64,000 bases of DNA, taken from positions 95,849-159,848 of the forward strand of contig NZ_JRPA02000003.1 of NCBI RefSeq assembly GCF_000765675.1. Reading direction: 5' to 3'. The notes beneath the pieces are model-generated. The model saw nothing but the letters and a program-made list of their open reading frames with translations. It made no database searches and was not told where the DNA came from. Below are positions 45,917 through 56,142 of this stretch, piece after piece; positions within the stretch are counted from its first letter, which is position 1; each line of letters opens with the position of its first letter. This DNA is from Helicobacter sp. MIT 05-5294. Lineage in GTDB: Bacteria > Campylobacterota > Campylobacteria > Campylobacterales > Helicobacteraceae. The translations under genes were made by a program, and so were the position numbers.

Positions 45917-46537
45917 CTAATCTTTGATTACAGAATCGTGAATCATCTCTTCTTCAGCATTTTTCACGACTTTATCCGCGTCTGTCCATGAAACCTCATA
46001 GATTTTTTCAACAGAACGATAGGTTGCCCCCAAAAAAGCAATAGGCAAACAAAGAAGAAACACCCACAAAGGAACTTCGTGCAATGCTTCGCTCATATAG
46101 CCAATTTCATAATTCAGATAACAAACCATCAAACTTGCATAAAACATAAAACCTAAAAAAACAGAGTTTAAAATATGTGTTGCAATCACACAGGCTTTAG
46201 CAAGGGCTGGAGGAAATTTCTCCACCAACATTGTAACGGCGATATGCACACCTTTTCTAAATCCATACGCTGCGCCAAAAAAAGCCGACCACAAAAAGCA
46301 ATATCTTGCCACTTCTTCTGCCCAAGTGAGCGAACCAATCTCCGGATAGAATCCAGCGATATAGCGCACACTTACATTGATTGCAGTAATTACGATTCCA
46401 AGTGCCATTCCTACGACTGCCACATTTTTGTTTATCCCTGCAATAATCTTGTCTAAAATAGCAAAAAGCTTATTAACGCTCGGGTCTTTATGTGCCCACA
46501 AAAAAGGCTTTTGAATCATCAACAATAAATTACGCAA
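45917..46537 (-). CDS. dctQ: TRAP transporter small permease DctQ
   Basis: A 206-residue protein with four hydrophobic segments and the ITAINVSVRYIAGFYP...WAEEVARYCFLWSAFFGAAYGFRKGVHI stretch typical of DctQ. It lies between dctP and dctM, 18 bases before dctM. Confidence 0.9.
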   Translation of the reverse strand: MRNLLLMIQKPFLWAHKDPSVNKLFAILDKIIAGINKNVAVVGMALGIVITAINVSVRYIAGFYPEIGSLTWAEEVARYCFLWSAFFGAAYGFRKGVHIAVTMLVEKFPPALAKACVIATHILNSVFLGFMFYASLMVCYLNYEIGYMSEALHEVPLWVFLLCLPIAFLGATYRSVEKIYEVSWTDADKVVKNAEEEMIHDSVIKD

Positions 46538-46566
46538 AATGCAACCTTTTTATAAAAATAATAAAC

Positions 46567-47589
46567 TTATTTTGTATTGAGTGTTTTCTCGATTAAATCC
46601 TTACCAATCAAATCATAGAATTTAGGATAAATCGCAATCATCACATCTTGCCATTGTTTCTTTTGCGCATCGTCTAGCTCATAGATTGTCGTGTTTGTTT
46701 TATCATCTGCTTTGAGCTTGTCTAGCAACATTTTCTCTTCTTTTGCGCTCTCTTCGCGTTCAAAAATTGTTGCTTCACGCATTGCAACAGAAAACTTTTC
46801 TTGCAAATCCGCAGGTAACTCTTTCCAAAATTTCTCACTTGCAACAACCAAATATCCCAAATATCCGTGATTTGAAATTGTAATAGAGCTTTGAACTTCG
46901 TAAAATTTGGAATTATAAAGGTTAGAGAGTGGATTCTCCGCAGCATCTACCACACCTGTTTGCAATGCAGAATACACTTCGCCAAAAGGTAAAACTTGTG
47001 GAATCGCTTTAACTGCTTTTGTTTGCTCTTCTAGCACTTTAGAACTCATAATTCTCATTTTTTGCCCCTCTGCGTCGCTTGGTTCAATGATAGGTTTTTT
47101 GTTGGTGCTGAATTGTTTAAAACCTGCGTCCCAATAATCCAAAGCAATATAGCCTTTGCTTGAAATCACATCTTTTAGGATTTTTCCTACTTCTCCGTCC
47201 ATTACTTGGTGCAAATGCTCGGTATCACGGAAAATAAAAGGAACATCCCAAAGGTTAAATTCTTTTGCAAAAGGTGTGAATTTTGAAAAGCTAGGCGCAG
47301 CAAGTTGCACATTATTGCGCTTTAATTCTTGGAATACTTTATCGTCATCTACAAGTTGCGCTGATGGGAAAACATGCACTTTAATTTTGCCATCGGTTAG
47401 TTCTTCAACTCTTTTGGCAAAAAAATCCGCAGCCCTTCCTTTAGGCGTATTAGCACTTACAACATGCGCAAACTTCACTTCATAAACTTTGTTAGCATCT
47501 TGAGCGGAAGCGTTTGCTTCTTTGTCTTCTCCGCCACAACCGATAAACCCAAATACAGCCAATGCTGAAACTAAAAGAATTTTTTTCAT
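46567..47589 (-). CDS. dctP: TRAP transporter substrate-binding lipoprotein DctP
   Basis: A 340-residue binding protein. A signal peptide ends in FGFIGCGGE, so the cysteine near residue 18 is probably lipidated, unusual for soluble DctP proteins. DctP landmarks are VSANTPKGRAADFFAKRVEEL near residue 50, MRIMSSKVLEEQTKAV near 175 and GEVYSALQTGVVDAAENPLSN near 205, the last containing a substrate-binding region. A GAGGAGAG site precedes the ATG. Confidence 0.92.
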   Translation of the reverse strand: MKKILLVSALAVFGFIGCGGEDKEANASAQDANKVYEVKFAHVVSANTPKGRAADFFAKRVEELTDGKIKVHVFPSAQLVDDDKVFQELKRNNVQLAAPSFSKFTPFAKEFNLWDVPFIFRDTEHLHQVMDGEVGKILKDVISSKGYIALDYWDAGFKQFSTNKKPIIEPSDAEGQKMRIMSSKVLEEQTKAVKAIPQVLPFGEVYSALQTGVVDAAENPLSNLYNSKFYEVQSSITISNHGYLGYLVVASEKFWKELPADLQEKFSVAMREATIFEREESAKEEKMLLDKLKADDKTNTTIYELDDAQKKQWQDVMIAIYPKFYDLIGKDLIEKTLNTK

Positions 47590-47652
47590 TTTCTCTCCTC
47601 ATTTACAAATAAATAAACTCAACTTTTGTTAAGTTTTTAATATTTTATAAAA

Positions 47653-47667
47653 GTATTCTTAGAATAC
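47653..47667. promoter_or_regulatory. Palindrome upstream of dctP
   Basis: GTATTCT-T-AGAATAC is a perfect 7-1-7 inverted repeat about 65 bases before the dctP ATG, a possible regulator site. Confidence 0.4.
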
Positions 47668-47757
47668 GAATTAAAATCAAAAAGCTTTCACGCATTCGGG
47701 ATAGAATCCCAAATATTTCCCCACTAAAGATTACTTTTTGAAACAATATCTGCAAAC

Positions 47758-48276
47758 TTATTGATAATTCTTAATCGCCTTATCTAAAATTTCTTTTGCA
47801 GCATTCACATCTTTGTATTCCTTAACTTTTACCCATTTGTTAGGTTCTAGAGTTTTGTAAGTTTCAAAGAAATTTTTGATTCTATCTAGCGTGATTTGTG
47901 GCAAATCCTCTAAGCTTTGGATTCTATCATATCTTGGGTCAATTTTGCTCACAGGCACTGCGATGAGTTTCTCGTCCATTCCGCTCTCATCTTCCATAAT
48001 CAAAACGCCAATCAAACGCGCTTTAATCACGCTCCCTGCTTGCAGAGGATATTCATTTAATACAAGCACATCGGCAGGGTCGCCATCATCACTTAAAGTA
48101 TTTGGCACAAAACCATAGTTTGCCGGATAAAACATCGCGCTATACATCACTCTATCTACAACAACCGCACCAGATTCCTTGTCAATCTCATATTTAATAT
48201 TAGAACCATAAGGAATCTCAATCACAACATTAAGCTTGTTAGGATTCTCTCCCACACTGATTTTTGATACATTCAT
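47758..48276 (-). CDS. ppa: Inorganic pyrophosphatase
   Basis: A 172-residue family I soluble pyrophosphatase. The active-site stretch [37 protein letters not shown] (residues 65-100) contains the metal-binding aspartates, and [13 protein letters not shown] is near residue 23. It follows adk after a 73-base gap, the same order as in C. jejuni. Confidence 0.96.
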   Translation of the reverse strand: MNVSKISVGENPNKLNVVIEIPYGSNIKYEIDKESGAVVVDRVMYSAMFYPANYGFVPNTLSDDGDPADVLVLNEYPLQAGSVIKARLIGVLIMEDESGMDEKLIAVPVSKIDPRYDRIQSLEDLPQITLDRIKNFFETYKTLEPNKWVKVKEYKDVNAAKEILDKAIKNYQ

Positions 48277-48349
48277 TTTTTATCCTTCAAAGTTGATTCC
48301 ACAACAAAAATCCTTGTCCTTACTGCGCAAGGTATTTTGTGGTCGATTT

Positions 48350-48922
48350 TTAGATTTTAGATTTGATAAAGCTTTCCATTTCCGCGACAATCTCTTCAAT
48401 CGTGCGCTCACCGCTGATTTTTTTCAAAATGCCCTTTTTGCCATAGAAATCTTGAATCTCTTTAAGCGGTGTTTGATAGACTTCCATACGATTATTGAAC
48501 ACTTCTACATTATCATCTGCCCCTCTAGCGCGTCCAAGAACCCTATCACAAGCCGTTTCTCTGCTTACTTCTACTTCAATCACGCTTACAAGATCAATGT
48601 CTTTTTTGCTATTTAGAATCTTATCAAACTCCAACATTTGCTCGACACTGCGAGGATAACCATCAATAATCACAATATCTTTTAACGCATTAGAAATCGC
48701 ATCCACAATCGTCTTTACCACAATTTCAAGCGGCACAAGATTCCCTTTGCTTGTATAGCTATCAATCAGCTTACCAAGCTCACTTCCGCTTGCCACTTCT
48801 GCGCGTAGCAACTCACCTGTGGAATAATGCACAATGCTTTCACTATTGTTTTTGCTGATTAATTCCGCGTCCGTTGTTTTACCGCTTCCGGGTGCTCCGA
48901 TTACTAAAAATAACTTTTTCAT
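48350..48922 (-). CDS. adk: Adenylate kinase
   Basis: A 190-residue short-form adenylate kinase without a lid zinc motif. The P-loop is [12 protein letters not shown] near residues 8-19, with [14 protein letters not shown] near 33 and [12 protein letters not shown] near 85. It interconverts AMP, ADP and ATP. Only nine bases separate it from aspS upstream. Confidence 0.95.
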   Translation of the reverse strand: MKKLFLVIGAPGSGKTTDAELISKNNSESIVHYSTGELLRAEVASGSELGKLIDSYTSKGNLVPLEIVVKTIVDAISNALKDIVIIDGYPRSVEQMLEFDKILNSKKDIDLVSVIEVEVSRETACDRVLGRARGADDNVEVFNNRMEVYQTPLKEIQDFYGKKGILKKISGERTIEEIVAEMESFIKSKI

Positions 48923-48931
48923 TTCTCTCCT

Positions 48932-50683
48932 TTATCGTTTGGTTTCTCTAACTTTAATATGCAACTCCCTTAGTTGCTCCTCATTTGCCGCACTTGGCGC
49001 ATCTGTGAGCGGACAAGTTGCTTTTTGGGTTTTAGGGAATGCAATCACATCACGGATAGAGTTTGCCTTGCAAAGCAGCATAATAATGCGATCTAATCCA
49101 AATGCGATTCCACCATGCGGTGGCGCACCATATTGCAATGCGTCAAGCAAAAAGCTGAATTTGTTTTTCGCTTCTTCCTCGCTAATGCCAAGCAAACTAA
49201 ATACGCGACTTTGAATCTCTTGATTATGAATCCTAATGCTTCCCCCACCAATTTCAAAGCCATTTAAAACTACATCATAAGCGATAGAGCTAATTTCTTC
49301 AATATCTTCTACATCTAAATCTTTTGGCATCGTAAAGGGGTGGTGTAGTGCCGAAACGCTACCATCTTCATTGCGTTCAAACATCGGAAAATCCACAACC
49401 CATAGGAATTTGTAAAGATTCTCATCAATGAATCCCATATCTTGAGCAATTTTTTGGCGCAAACGCCCCATATAATCCCACACAATCTTTTTGCTTCCCG
49501 CACCAAAAAACACAATATCCCCGACTTTTGCGCCAACGCGTTCTATCAGCGTTTTTAGATTCGCTTCCGTTAAAAACTTCACAAGAGGTCCCTTTGCGCC
49601 CTCTTCTTTGATTTGGATATATGCCAATCCTTTTGCTCCAAATTTTCGGACAAATTCCTCTGCCTCACCTAAAGTTTTGCGTGTGAAAAATTCATCACCT
49701 TTAGGGACGCAAAGTGCCTTAATTCTGTTATTTTTAGAATCTTTGGCTAATGTAGAAAAAATCTCATTGCTAGATTCCACAAACAAATCCGCTACTTCTG
49801 CTAATGGCAAAGCAAAGCGTAAATCCGGCTTATCACTTCCATAAGTCTCCATCACTTCTTTATAAGTATGGTGTTCAAAAGGTGTTTGGATTGCGATTCC
49901 ACAAACTCCAAAAATCGCCTTAAGCGTAGCTTCTGCGGCTGCCATCACATCTTCTTGTTTGCAAAAACTCATTTCTACATCAATTTGCGTAAATTCTGGT
50001 TGCCTATCAAGCCTTAAATCCTCATCTCTAAAACATTTGGCGATTTGAAAATATCTATCAAATCCACTAATCATTAATAATTGCTTGAATAATTGCGGAC
50101 TTTGTGGCAAAGCATAAAATTCTCCGTGATGCACACGACTTGGCACAAGATAATCCCGCGCACCCTCTGGGGTTGCTTTTGTGAGAATTGGCGTTTCAAC
50201 CTCTAGGAATCCCAAACCACTTAATGCGTTGCGTGTTGCTTGTGCTACCTTGCTTCGCGTGATAAAAATCTCTTGCAAACGCGGATTGCGCAAATCCAAA
50301 TAACGATATTTCAAACGCACATCTTCGCCCACACTCTCATCGCCCACAGCAATAGGTGGCGTTAAGCTTTTGTTTTCAATTTTTAGTGATTCTACCAATA
50401 CTTCAATTTTGCCTGTTTTGAGTTTGGGATTCTCCAATCCCTCGCCCCTTGCACGCACTTTACCCTTGGCAATCAAGACATATTCATCGCGCACTTCACT
50501 AGCAATCTTATGTGCTTCGCCACTATCTTTTGGGTCAAACACAAGCTGCACAAGCCCACTGCGGTCGCGTAAATCAATAAAAATGATTCCGCCATGGTCG
50601 CGATAGGTATTACACCAACCACACAGGCTCACCACTTCCCCAATATTTTGTTCGCCCAAATCTGCACAATAATGGCTTCTCAT
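48932..50683 (-). CDS. aspS: Aspartyl-tRNA synthetase
   Basis: A 583-residue class II synthetase from the ATG at 50683, preferred because AGGAG lies seven bases upstream; an in-frame start eight codons earlier is less likely. The N-terminal OB-fold anticodon domain is at 1-110, motif 2 includes [23 protein letters not shown] near 210-235, and motif 3 [13 protein letters not shown] is near 535. The Helicobacter enzyme is usually non-discriminating and also charges tRNA-Asn. Confidence 0.96.
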   Translation of the reverse strand: MRSHYCADLGEQNIGEVVSLCGWCNTYRDHGGIIFIDLRDRSGLVQLVFDPKDSGEAHKIASEVRDEYVLIAKGKVRARGEGLENPKLKTGKIEVLVESLKIENKSLTPPIAVGDESVGEDVRLKYRYLDLRNPRLQEIFITRSKVAQATRNALSGLGFLEVETPILTKATPEGARDYLVPSRVHHGEFYALPQSPQLFKQLLMISGFDRYFQIAKCFRDEDLRLDRQPEFTQIDVEMSFCKQEDVMAAAEATLKAIFGVCGIAIQTPFEHHTYKEVMETYGSDKPDLRFALPLAEVADLFVESSNEIFSTLAKDSKNNRIKALCVPKGDEFFTRKTLGEAEEFVRKFGAKGLAYIQIKEEGAKGPLVKFLTEANLKTLIERVGAKVGDIVFFGAGSKKIVWDYMGRLRQKIAQDMGFIDENLYKFLWVVDFPMFERNEDGSVSALHHPFTMPKDLDVEDIEEISSIAYDVVLNGFEIGGGSIRIHNQEIQSRVFSLLGISEEEAKNKFSFLLDALQYGAPPHGGIAFGLDRIIMLLCKANSIRDVIAFPKTQKATCPLTDAPSAANEEQLRELHIKVRETKR

Positions 50684-50871
50684 GGCATTACTCCTAAAAT
50701 TTAACAAAATAAGTGTGTGATTGTATCAAAAAATAATAAATAATAAAAGCTAAAAGGAATCAAGAGACAAAGCAATAGAAAAACTGCCATTAGAATCCTA
50801 ATGTCTAAACTTGCAAACAGACAAAAATCAATAAAAATAAATACTCTAAGATTATTTATTGATAATTTTTC

Positions 50872-50900
50872 TTGATAAAAAAAAATAATTTTTGTAGAAT
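50872..50900 (+). promoter_or_regulatory. Candidate promoter of the Fur-family gene
   Basis: TTGATA (50,872-50,877) and TAGAAT (50,895-50,900) with 17 bases between, about 40 bases before the ATG. The very AT-rich surroundings could include a binding site for autoregulation. Confidence 0.45.
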
Positions 50901-50938
50901 ACAAACTTCAAAAAGAATCATTATTAGGAAAATTCACA

Positions 50939-51349
50939 ATGTTTGAAAAAATTTTAAAAGAAAAACATCTCAAAATCACTCCACAAAGGTTGGCAATTCT
51001 CAAAGAGATTCAAAAGTTTGGGCATATTAGCATTGATGAAATCTATGAAAACATCAAAGAAAGCAATCCCTCTATGTCTCTTGCTACGATTTACAAGAAT
51101 CTTAGCTCTATGCAAGAAGCTAAAATCGTTGATGAAGTCAAATTTCCAAACCACAAACAACGCTACGAACTCACAAAGAATCCGCATATTCACCTTGTTT
51201 GCGAAAAATGTGGGAAAATTATGGATATGGAGATTGACGCTTCGGTTGAAAACCTCAAGGCAATGTGCGCTAAAACTTCTTCCTATGATATTAAAGAAGC
51301 TTCCATTGCGATGATTGGAATCTGTCCGCAATGCCAAGCAGTAGTTTAA
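50939..51349 (+). CDS. perR: Fur-family metalloregulator, probably PerR
   Basis: A 136-residue protein with an N-terminal winged helix (KITPQRLAILKEI, SMSLATIYKNLSSM) and a C-terminal metal-binding domain. Paired cysteines CEKCGK and CPQC fit a structural zinc site, and HIHLVCEKCG is the usual regulatory-site segment. The short length and sequence pattern suggest PerR rather than Fur. In Campylobacterota PerR controls peroxide-defence genes. Confidence 0.83.
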   Translation: MFEKILKEKHLKITPQRLAILKEIQKFGHISIDEIYENIKESNPSMSLATIYKNLSSMQEAKIVDEVKFPNHKQRYELTKNPHIHLVCEKCGKIMDMEIDASVENLKAMCAKTSSYDIKEASIAMIGICPQCQAVV

Positions 51350-51393
51350 AGTAGTTTAAGCACGAATCGCACCAACGATTCTGCATTACATTA

Positions 51394-51420
51394 AGAATCC
51401 CTGCAGGATAAAGGGATTCT
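51394..51420. terminator. Hairpin between convergent perR and yhcH genes
   Basis: AGAATCCCT and AGGGATTCT form a perfect 9-base stem with a 9-base loop. There is no clear T run, so termination is likely but not certain. Confidence 0.5.
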
Positions 51421-51440
51421 GCAAATAGAATCCCTCTCGC

Positions 51441-51953
51441 TTAGAAATTCAACTTCACAAACTCTTTTGGGACTTTGACGACGACTTTTTGCACTAGGCT
51501 AGATTCTGCATTACTAGAGATTCCACCTGCATGGACATCAAGACTTTCAAAGACGGCAAGATTTCCGGGAAACAGCTGAATGCTTGAAAGAAACGCACTA
51601 GGATAGTATTCAATCAAATCTTTTGTAGAATCCAAAGGATTCTTCACCTCGCATAAGCTATTTGGAGCAACGAAAAAAATCTCTTTGCCATAAACCACCA
51701 TTTGAAAATCCACCATTGCTTGATGGCTCTCATAAAACGCTTCTTTGGGGGATTTGGTATAGTAGGCTTGTTCAATCGCTCTTGCCCCGCCATCAAAATG
51801 CACGACAAATTCTTCTTTGGCTTGTAGAGAAGTGATGCGATGATACACTTCACTCTCTTCGTCTAGCGCGTCAAAAAGATAACCAAAAACCTTGTTTAAT
51901 ACTTCGTTTTTCTTGAATTTGTTTGCCACATCAGGCAAATAACCTAAAAACAT
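51441..51953 (-). CDS. YhcH/YjgK/YiaL family protein
   Basis: A 170-residue protein of the DUF386 cupin-like family. Landmarks are EAFYESHQAMVDFQMVVYGKEIFFVAP near residue 75 and the C-terminal VVKVPKEF. Some members (such as YhcH) are linked to sialic acid catabolism or N-glycolyl sugars, but the reaction is uncertain. It is separated by nine bases from sixA. Confidence 0.8.
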   Translation of the reverse strand: MFLGYLPDVANKFKKNEVLNKVFGYLFDALDEESEVYHRITSLQAKEEFVVHFDGGARAIEQAYYTKSPKEAFYESHQAMVDFQMVVYGKEIFFVAPNSLCEVKNPLDSTKDLIEYYPSAFLSSIQLFPGNLAVFESLDVHAGGISSNAESSLVQKVVVKVPKEFVKLNF

Positions 51954-51962
51954 AGAATCCCT

Positions 51963-52436
51963 CTAAAAATTATGCAACCCTACAAGCAGCCAATCATTCT
52001 CGCCCTCGCGCTCTAGCTCTACTACACAACCTTTTCCTACATAAAGATTCAAAGTTCCCTTAGCGCAAATAAATCGCACAAATTCGCTAATACTTGGCTC
52101 ATGCCCAACCACAACCAAAGTTTGCCAATCGTCCTCAATCTCCTCTTTATGCCCCAAAAACCCTTGCAATCCTTCCTCTGGATTGATGTTTGGATTCAAA
52201 AAGAATGTGCTGTGGGATTGCTTTTTAGCGATATATTTTGCCGTATCACACGCCCGTAACGCAAGAGATGAGATGATGGCATCAACATTGGGATATTTTT
52301 TGCCAATGTATTTTGCAATCTGCTTTGCTTGTTTGACGCCTTTTTTAGTCAAAGGACGCTTTAAATCATCTTCACCTGAACCAATCCATTTTTCTCTGTT
52401 TTCTGCTTTTGCATGTCGCACCAAAATTAAACGCAT
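51963..52436 (-). CDS. sixA: SixA-like phosphohistidine phosphatase
   Basis: A 157-residue histidine phosphatase with the LVRHAKAE signature (catalytic His near residue 8) and the VVGHEPSISEF second histidine near residue 110. SixA acts on phosphohistidine proteins; in this family small-molecule phosphates are also possible. It is in a minus-strand group with mtnN. Confidence 0.83.
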   Translation of the reverse strand: MRLILVRHAKAENREKWIGSGEDDLKRPLTKKGVKQAKQIAKYIGKKYPNVDAIISSLALRACDTAKYIAKKQSHSTFFLNPNINPEEGLQGFLGHKEEIEDDWQTLVVVGHEPSISEFVRFICAKGTLNLYVGKGCVVELEREGENDWLLVGLHNF

Positions 52437-52457
52437 TTTTCTCTCCTTGTTTTAAGT

Positions 52458-53144
52458 TTAAATTTCATCAATCATTTGAATCACAAGCGAAGCACTCACA
52501 CGCGCACTTGTTTCCAAAAATTCCTCATAGCTCACCAATGCTTCATCGCCCGCATTGTCTGATATTGCACGAATCACACAAAGGGGAATCCCTAGATTAT
52601 CGCAGACGACTGCAACACTTGCGCCCTCCATTTCAATCGCATCTGCATTGAACTCGTTTTTAATCCAATCCTTGCGCTCTTTGGAGCTAATAAACTGGTC
52701 GCCTGTGGCAATAACGCCTTGATAAATCGTCCAACCATTTTTCTTAGCAATCTTTTCTGCGATTCCATTGAGTGCTGTATCGGTTTGCGTGAAAACCTTG
52801 CCTTCGGAAAAATAACCAAATGGGTGTCCAAAAATCGTAATATCCACATCGTGTTGGCATAATTTCTCACCAAGCACCAAATCACCAATCTTGTATTGCG
52901 GATTGATTCCCCCTGCAACACCATTGAAAATTATCTTTTCACAACCAAAGTGCAAAATCATCGTGCTAGCAGTCAAAGCAGAATGCACCTTGCCAATCCG
53001 ACTATATGCGATAATTAATGTTTTGGATTCCAAAACCACTTTATAAAAGGTATTCCCGCCAAAAGAAATACTCTCATAAGTTTGGTAATGCGCAAGTAAA
53101 GGAGCAATCTCTTCGGGCATTGCACCCATAATCCCAACTATCAT
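52458..53144 (-). CDS. mtnN: MTA/SAH/aminofutalosine nucleosidase
   Basis: A 228-residue nucleosidase with the N-terminal IGIMGAMPEEI-like start, FNGVAGGINPQYKIGD near residue 75, and EMEGASVAVVC followed by RAISDNAGD near 170-195, which hold the catalytic Glu and Asp. In Helicobacter the enzyme also cleaves 6-amino-6-deoxyfutalosine in menaquinone synthesis. Confidence 0.94.
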   Translation of the reverse strand: MIVGIMGAMPEEIAPLLAHYQTYESISFGGNTFYKVVLESKTLIIAYSRIGKVHSALTASTMILHFGCEKIIFNGVAGGINPQYKIGDLVLGEKLCQHDVDITIFGHPFGYFSEGKVFTQTDTALNGIAEKIAKKNGWTIYQGVIATGDQFISSKERKDWIKNEFNADAIEMEGASVAVVCDNLGIPLCVIRAISDNAGDEALVSYEEFLETSARVSASLVIQMIDEI

Positions 53145-53145
53145 C

Positions 53146-54063
53146 TTAATCCTTTTGTAAAAAATCTTGAATCTCTGCGTAAGTTTGTAAAGAGATTGTT
53201 TCTTTTTGGCTTAATCGTTTATTTAAACCCTTTAGCACATTTCCGCCGCATTCTATAAATCCATCAATTCCTGCGTCATTTTCGCGAATAGATTGTTTAT
53301 AAAGCACGGGAGAAACGAGCTGTTGTGCCAACAATTCCAATGCTTGATTTTTGGTTCGATAAGGTTTGGCATTAACATTAGAAATAATAGGAAAACTAAA
53401 AGAATCTCTTAATGCCTCATCTAGCAAGACTTTAAAGTCCTCACGCATTCCCTCTAAAATCGGACAATGACTTGCCACAGACATCGGAAGCATTAAGGCG
53501 CGTTTTGCTCCAAGTCCTTTAATCTCTACTTCCAAAGCCGATAAATCCTCCCTGCTTCCTGCAAGCACCATTTGCCCATCGCCATTATAGTTAGCACACC
53601 AAATCTTCAAGCCCCTATTGCGTTTTTTCTCGCAAAACTCCTCTAAGATTCCATCTTCTAGCCCAAGCACAACCATCATTCCAGCTGATTTTTCTCTGCA
53701 AGATTCTTCCATTAAATACCCACGTTTGCTCACCAATGAAATAGCTTGTCCAAAGTCCAAAGCTCCACTTGCACAAAGCGCACTAAACTCTCCTAAAGAA
53801 TGCCCCAAACCAAAAGCGATTTTGTCTTTTATCTTTGGCAAAATCAGAGAAAAAACGCTAAAACTCACCAACAAAATCGCGGGTTGCGTATATTGCGTTA
53901 AGTTTAATTGATTGTTTTCTTCAAAGCAAAGTTTCGCCATATCTGTTTTTAGAATCTCACTTGCTTGTTCAAAATACTGCTTCACTTCTGTGCTGTTTTC
54001 AAATAAATCTTTCCCCATTCCAATACTTTGACTACCCTGACCCGGGAAAATCACTGCTTTACT
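53146..54063 (-). CDS. fabD: Malonyl-CoA:ACP transacylase
   Basis: A 305-residue FabD starting at a TTG at 54063, seven bases after AAGGAG; the longer frame would overlap argS. Motifs are FPGQGSQSIGMGKD at the N-terminus, GHSLGEFSAL near residue 87 (catalytic Ser) and ASHCPIL near 200 (catalytic His). It makes malonyl-ACP for fatty-acid synthesis, which could in principle also feed the glycan-island ACP/KAS III. Confidence 0.94.
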   Translation of the reverse strand, partial: SKAVIFPGQGSQSIGMGKDLFENSTEVKQYFEQASEILKTDMAKLCFEENNQLNLTQYTQPAILLVSFSVFSLILPKIKDKIAFGLGHSLGEFSALCASGALDFGQAISLVSKRGYLMEESCREKSAGMMVVLGLEDGILEEFCEKKRNRGLKIWCANYNGDGQMVLAGSREDLSALEVEIKGLGAKRALMLPMSVASHCPILEGMREDFKVLLDEALRDSFSFPIISNVNAKPYRTKNQALELLAQQLVSPVLYKQSIRENDAGIDGFIECGGNVLKGLNKRLSQKETISLQTYAEIQDFLQKD

Positions 54064-54076
54064 CAAAATTTCTCCT

Positions 54077-55693
54077 TTACATACTTTTTTTAGCTCTAAC
54101 ACCAAGCAATGCAAGTCCTAGATTTAAAGACTCTGCGACAACAACCAACACTTTTAAGATTTGTTCTTGCTTCTCTGTGTTTAGGATTTTGGTTTCATTA
54201 TAAAAGCGATGGAACTCACTCGCCAACATTTTTAAAAAATCTACGACTTTATTAGGAGCACGTTGCACAAAAGCGTCCATTAAAACTTTATCAAGCCCCA
54301 AAGATAGCACCAATAAGGAGCAGAGATTCTCTTCCATATTTTCTAAAGAAGTCGCAAAGGAATCTCGCGCAAGATTCTTAAAATCCTCAATTTTAAAATT
54401 AGACTTTGAAAACAAAGTATGGATACGCGCGTGTGCGTAATTAATGTAATACACAGGATTGCTAGAATCTTGCTTTTTTAGCTCTTCTACATCAAATTCC
54501 AAATGCGTGTCTGCTTTTTTACTCAAAAAAATCAAACGCAACGCGTCCGCTCCTACTTCCTCCACCACTTCTTTCATCAAAATAAAATTACCCGCGCGTT
54601 TGCTCATTTTATAGGCTTCGCCATTTTTAAGCAAAGCCACCATTTGAGATAAAAGCACTTCTAGCTTACTACTATCATAACCCAAGAAGTTAATCGCCGC
54701 TTTCACACGCGCAATATAGCCGTGATGGTCTGCTCCCCAAATATTAATATAGTGATCAAAATGTCGCGCAAACTTATCCCCATGGTAAATAATATCTCCC
54801 GCAAGATAAGTTGGCTCTCCATTCTCGCGCACCACTACGCGGTCCTTTTCATCACCACATTCGCTAGACTTTAACCACAACCTCCCCTCTTCCTCATAGA
54901 TTCCATTGTGCTCTTTAAGTGTTTGTAGTGTGGAATCCCAACGCGAAAACAATTCCTTTTCGCTAACATAACAATCAAATACGATTCCAAGCTGTGCTAA
55001 ATTTTCTTGAATCTCTTTGAGCATTTCATTTTTGCCAAATTCGCTTAACAAGGCAAGTTCTGACAAATCTTCAAAGACTTTTAATCCTAAGGATTTTTTG
55101 ACAACTTGTGCCAAATCTAAAATATATTCACCTTTATAACAACCCTCTGGCAACTCATAAGATTCGCCAAAAAACAAATGCCGTCCGGCGTAGTAAATAG
55201 ACTTGCCTAAATTTTCTATTTGCACACCTGCATCGTTGATATAATATTCGCTCACAATATGGAATCCCAAAAACTTCCCAATCCGCGCTAAACTATCACC
55301 AAAAATCGCTCCACGCGCGTGTCCGATATGCAAAGGACCTGTTGGATTGGCACTCACATATTCTAGTAAAATCTTTTCGGATTCGTTTTGTATTTGTTTG
55401 GAATTAGAAGATTTGGAATCTTGTTGCAAAAATTCCCACGCACAGATTCCTAAAAATGTGTCGCTTAGGCTAAAATTAACATATCCTCCCACGACATTTA
55501 CACTTGCAATTTGTGGCAAAGATTCTAGCTTTTGGGCGAACTCTTCTGCAATGCTTTGTGGGCTTTTGCGCAGACTCTTCGCAAAGCTAAAAGTCGGCAA
55601 AGCAAAATGACCGAATTTCCTATCACGAGGCTTTTCTAAAATACTAGAGATTCCTAACGCCTCATCTACGATTTGTTTGATATTTTGCATCAT
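54077..55693 (-). CDS. argS: Arginyl-tRNA synthetase
   Basis: A 538-residue class I synthetase. The HIGH-like motif is SANPTGPLHIGHARGA near residue 115, and the KMSK-like region is YKMSKRAGNF near residue 365. The C-terminal DALR anticodon-binding domain is present. The first or second Met could be the start. fabD lies 13 bases downstream. Confidence 0.96.
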   Translation of the reverse strand: MMQNIKQIVDEALGISSILEKPRDRKFGHFALPTFSFAKSLRKSPQSIAEEFAQKLESLPQIASVNVVGGYVNFSLSDTFLGICAWEFLQQDSKSSNSKQIQNESEKILLEYVSANPTGPLHIGHARGAIFGDSLARIGKFLGFHIVSEYYINDAGVQIENLGKSIYYAGRHLFFGESYELPEGCYKGEYILDLAQVVKKSLGLKVFEDLSELALLSEFGKNEMLKEIQENLAQLGIVFDCYVSEKELFSRWDSTLQTLKEHNGIYEEEGRLWLKSSECGDEKDRVVVRENGEPTYLAGDIIYHGDKFARHFDHYINIWGADHHGYIARVKAAINFLGYDSSKLEVLLSQMVALLKNGEAYKMSKRAGNFILMKEVVEEVGADALRLIFLSKKADTHLEFDVEELKKQDSSNPVYYINYAHARIHTLFSKSNFKIEDFKNLARDSFATSLENMEENLCSLLVLSLGLDKVLMDAFVQRAPNKVVDFLKMLASEFHRFYNETKILNTEKQEQILKVLVVVAESLNLGLALLGVRAKKSM

Positions 55694-55696
55694 AAA

Positions 55697-55924
55697 CTAT
55701 GCTTTTGTTGTTTCGTTAGTTGTAGTTGTGGCAGATTCTTTTTTATCTTGCTCAATCTTCGTGTTTTGTGCGGTGATTTCCTCATCGTCTTCTTTAACAG
55801 CTTTTTTGAAGTTTTTAATCCCCGAACCCAAACCTTTTGCCAAATCCGGAATCTTTTTTGCTCCGAACAAGACAACAATAATCAATAAGACAATCAGTAA
55901 TTGCTGGACGCTTGGCATCATCAT
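55697..55924 (-). CDS. tatA: Sec-independent protein translocase TatA
   Basis: A 75-residue protein with one N-terminal membrane helix, then [26 protein letters not shown], the amphipathic helix of TatA. The tail is acidic and rich in Thr. It forms the pore component of twin-arginine export. It lies three bases upstream of argS. Confidence 0.93.
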   Translation of the reverse strand: MMMPSVQQLLIVLLIIVVLFGAKKIPDLAKGLGSGIKNFKKAVKEDDEEITAQNTKIEQDKKESATTTTNETTKA

Positions 55925-56105
55925 TTAATCCTTATTTGTGTGAATTTTTTAAGATTATAGCATAATTCCTCTTGCAACTACAAAACACAAATTTTAGTTT
56001 TTGATTTTTCTTGCTTTTCTACACGAAAAGCACATTTTTACACAGGGGATAAAAACTCTTAGGTGGAATTATGGAATCCTAAGGTTTATTAAAATGATTG
56101 TGAGA

Positions 56106-56111
56106 TACAAT
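56106..56111 (+). promoter_or_regulatory. Candidate -10 box of the chemoreceptor gene
   Basis: TACAAT about 32 bases before the ATG of the chemoreceptor; no clear -35. Confidence 0.35.
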
Positions 56112-56142
56112 GTTTAGACAACACAAAAAGGGAAATTGGGAA

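Noticed and set aside
50701..50904. 67-codon minus-strand ORF before aspS
   Set aside because: It fills the divergent promoter region of aspS and perR, is hydrophobic through AT-richness, and has no ribosome binding site.
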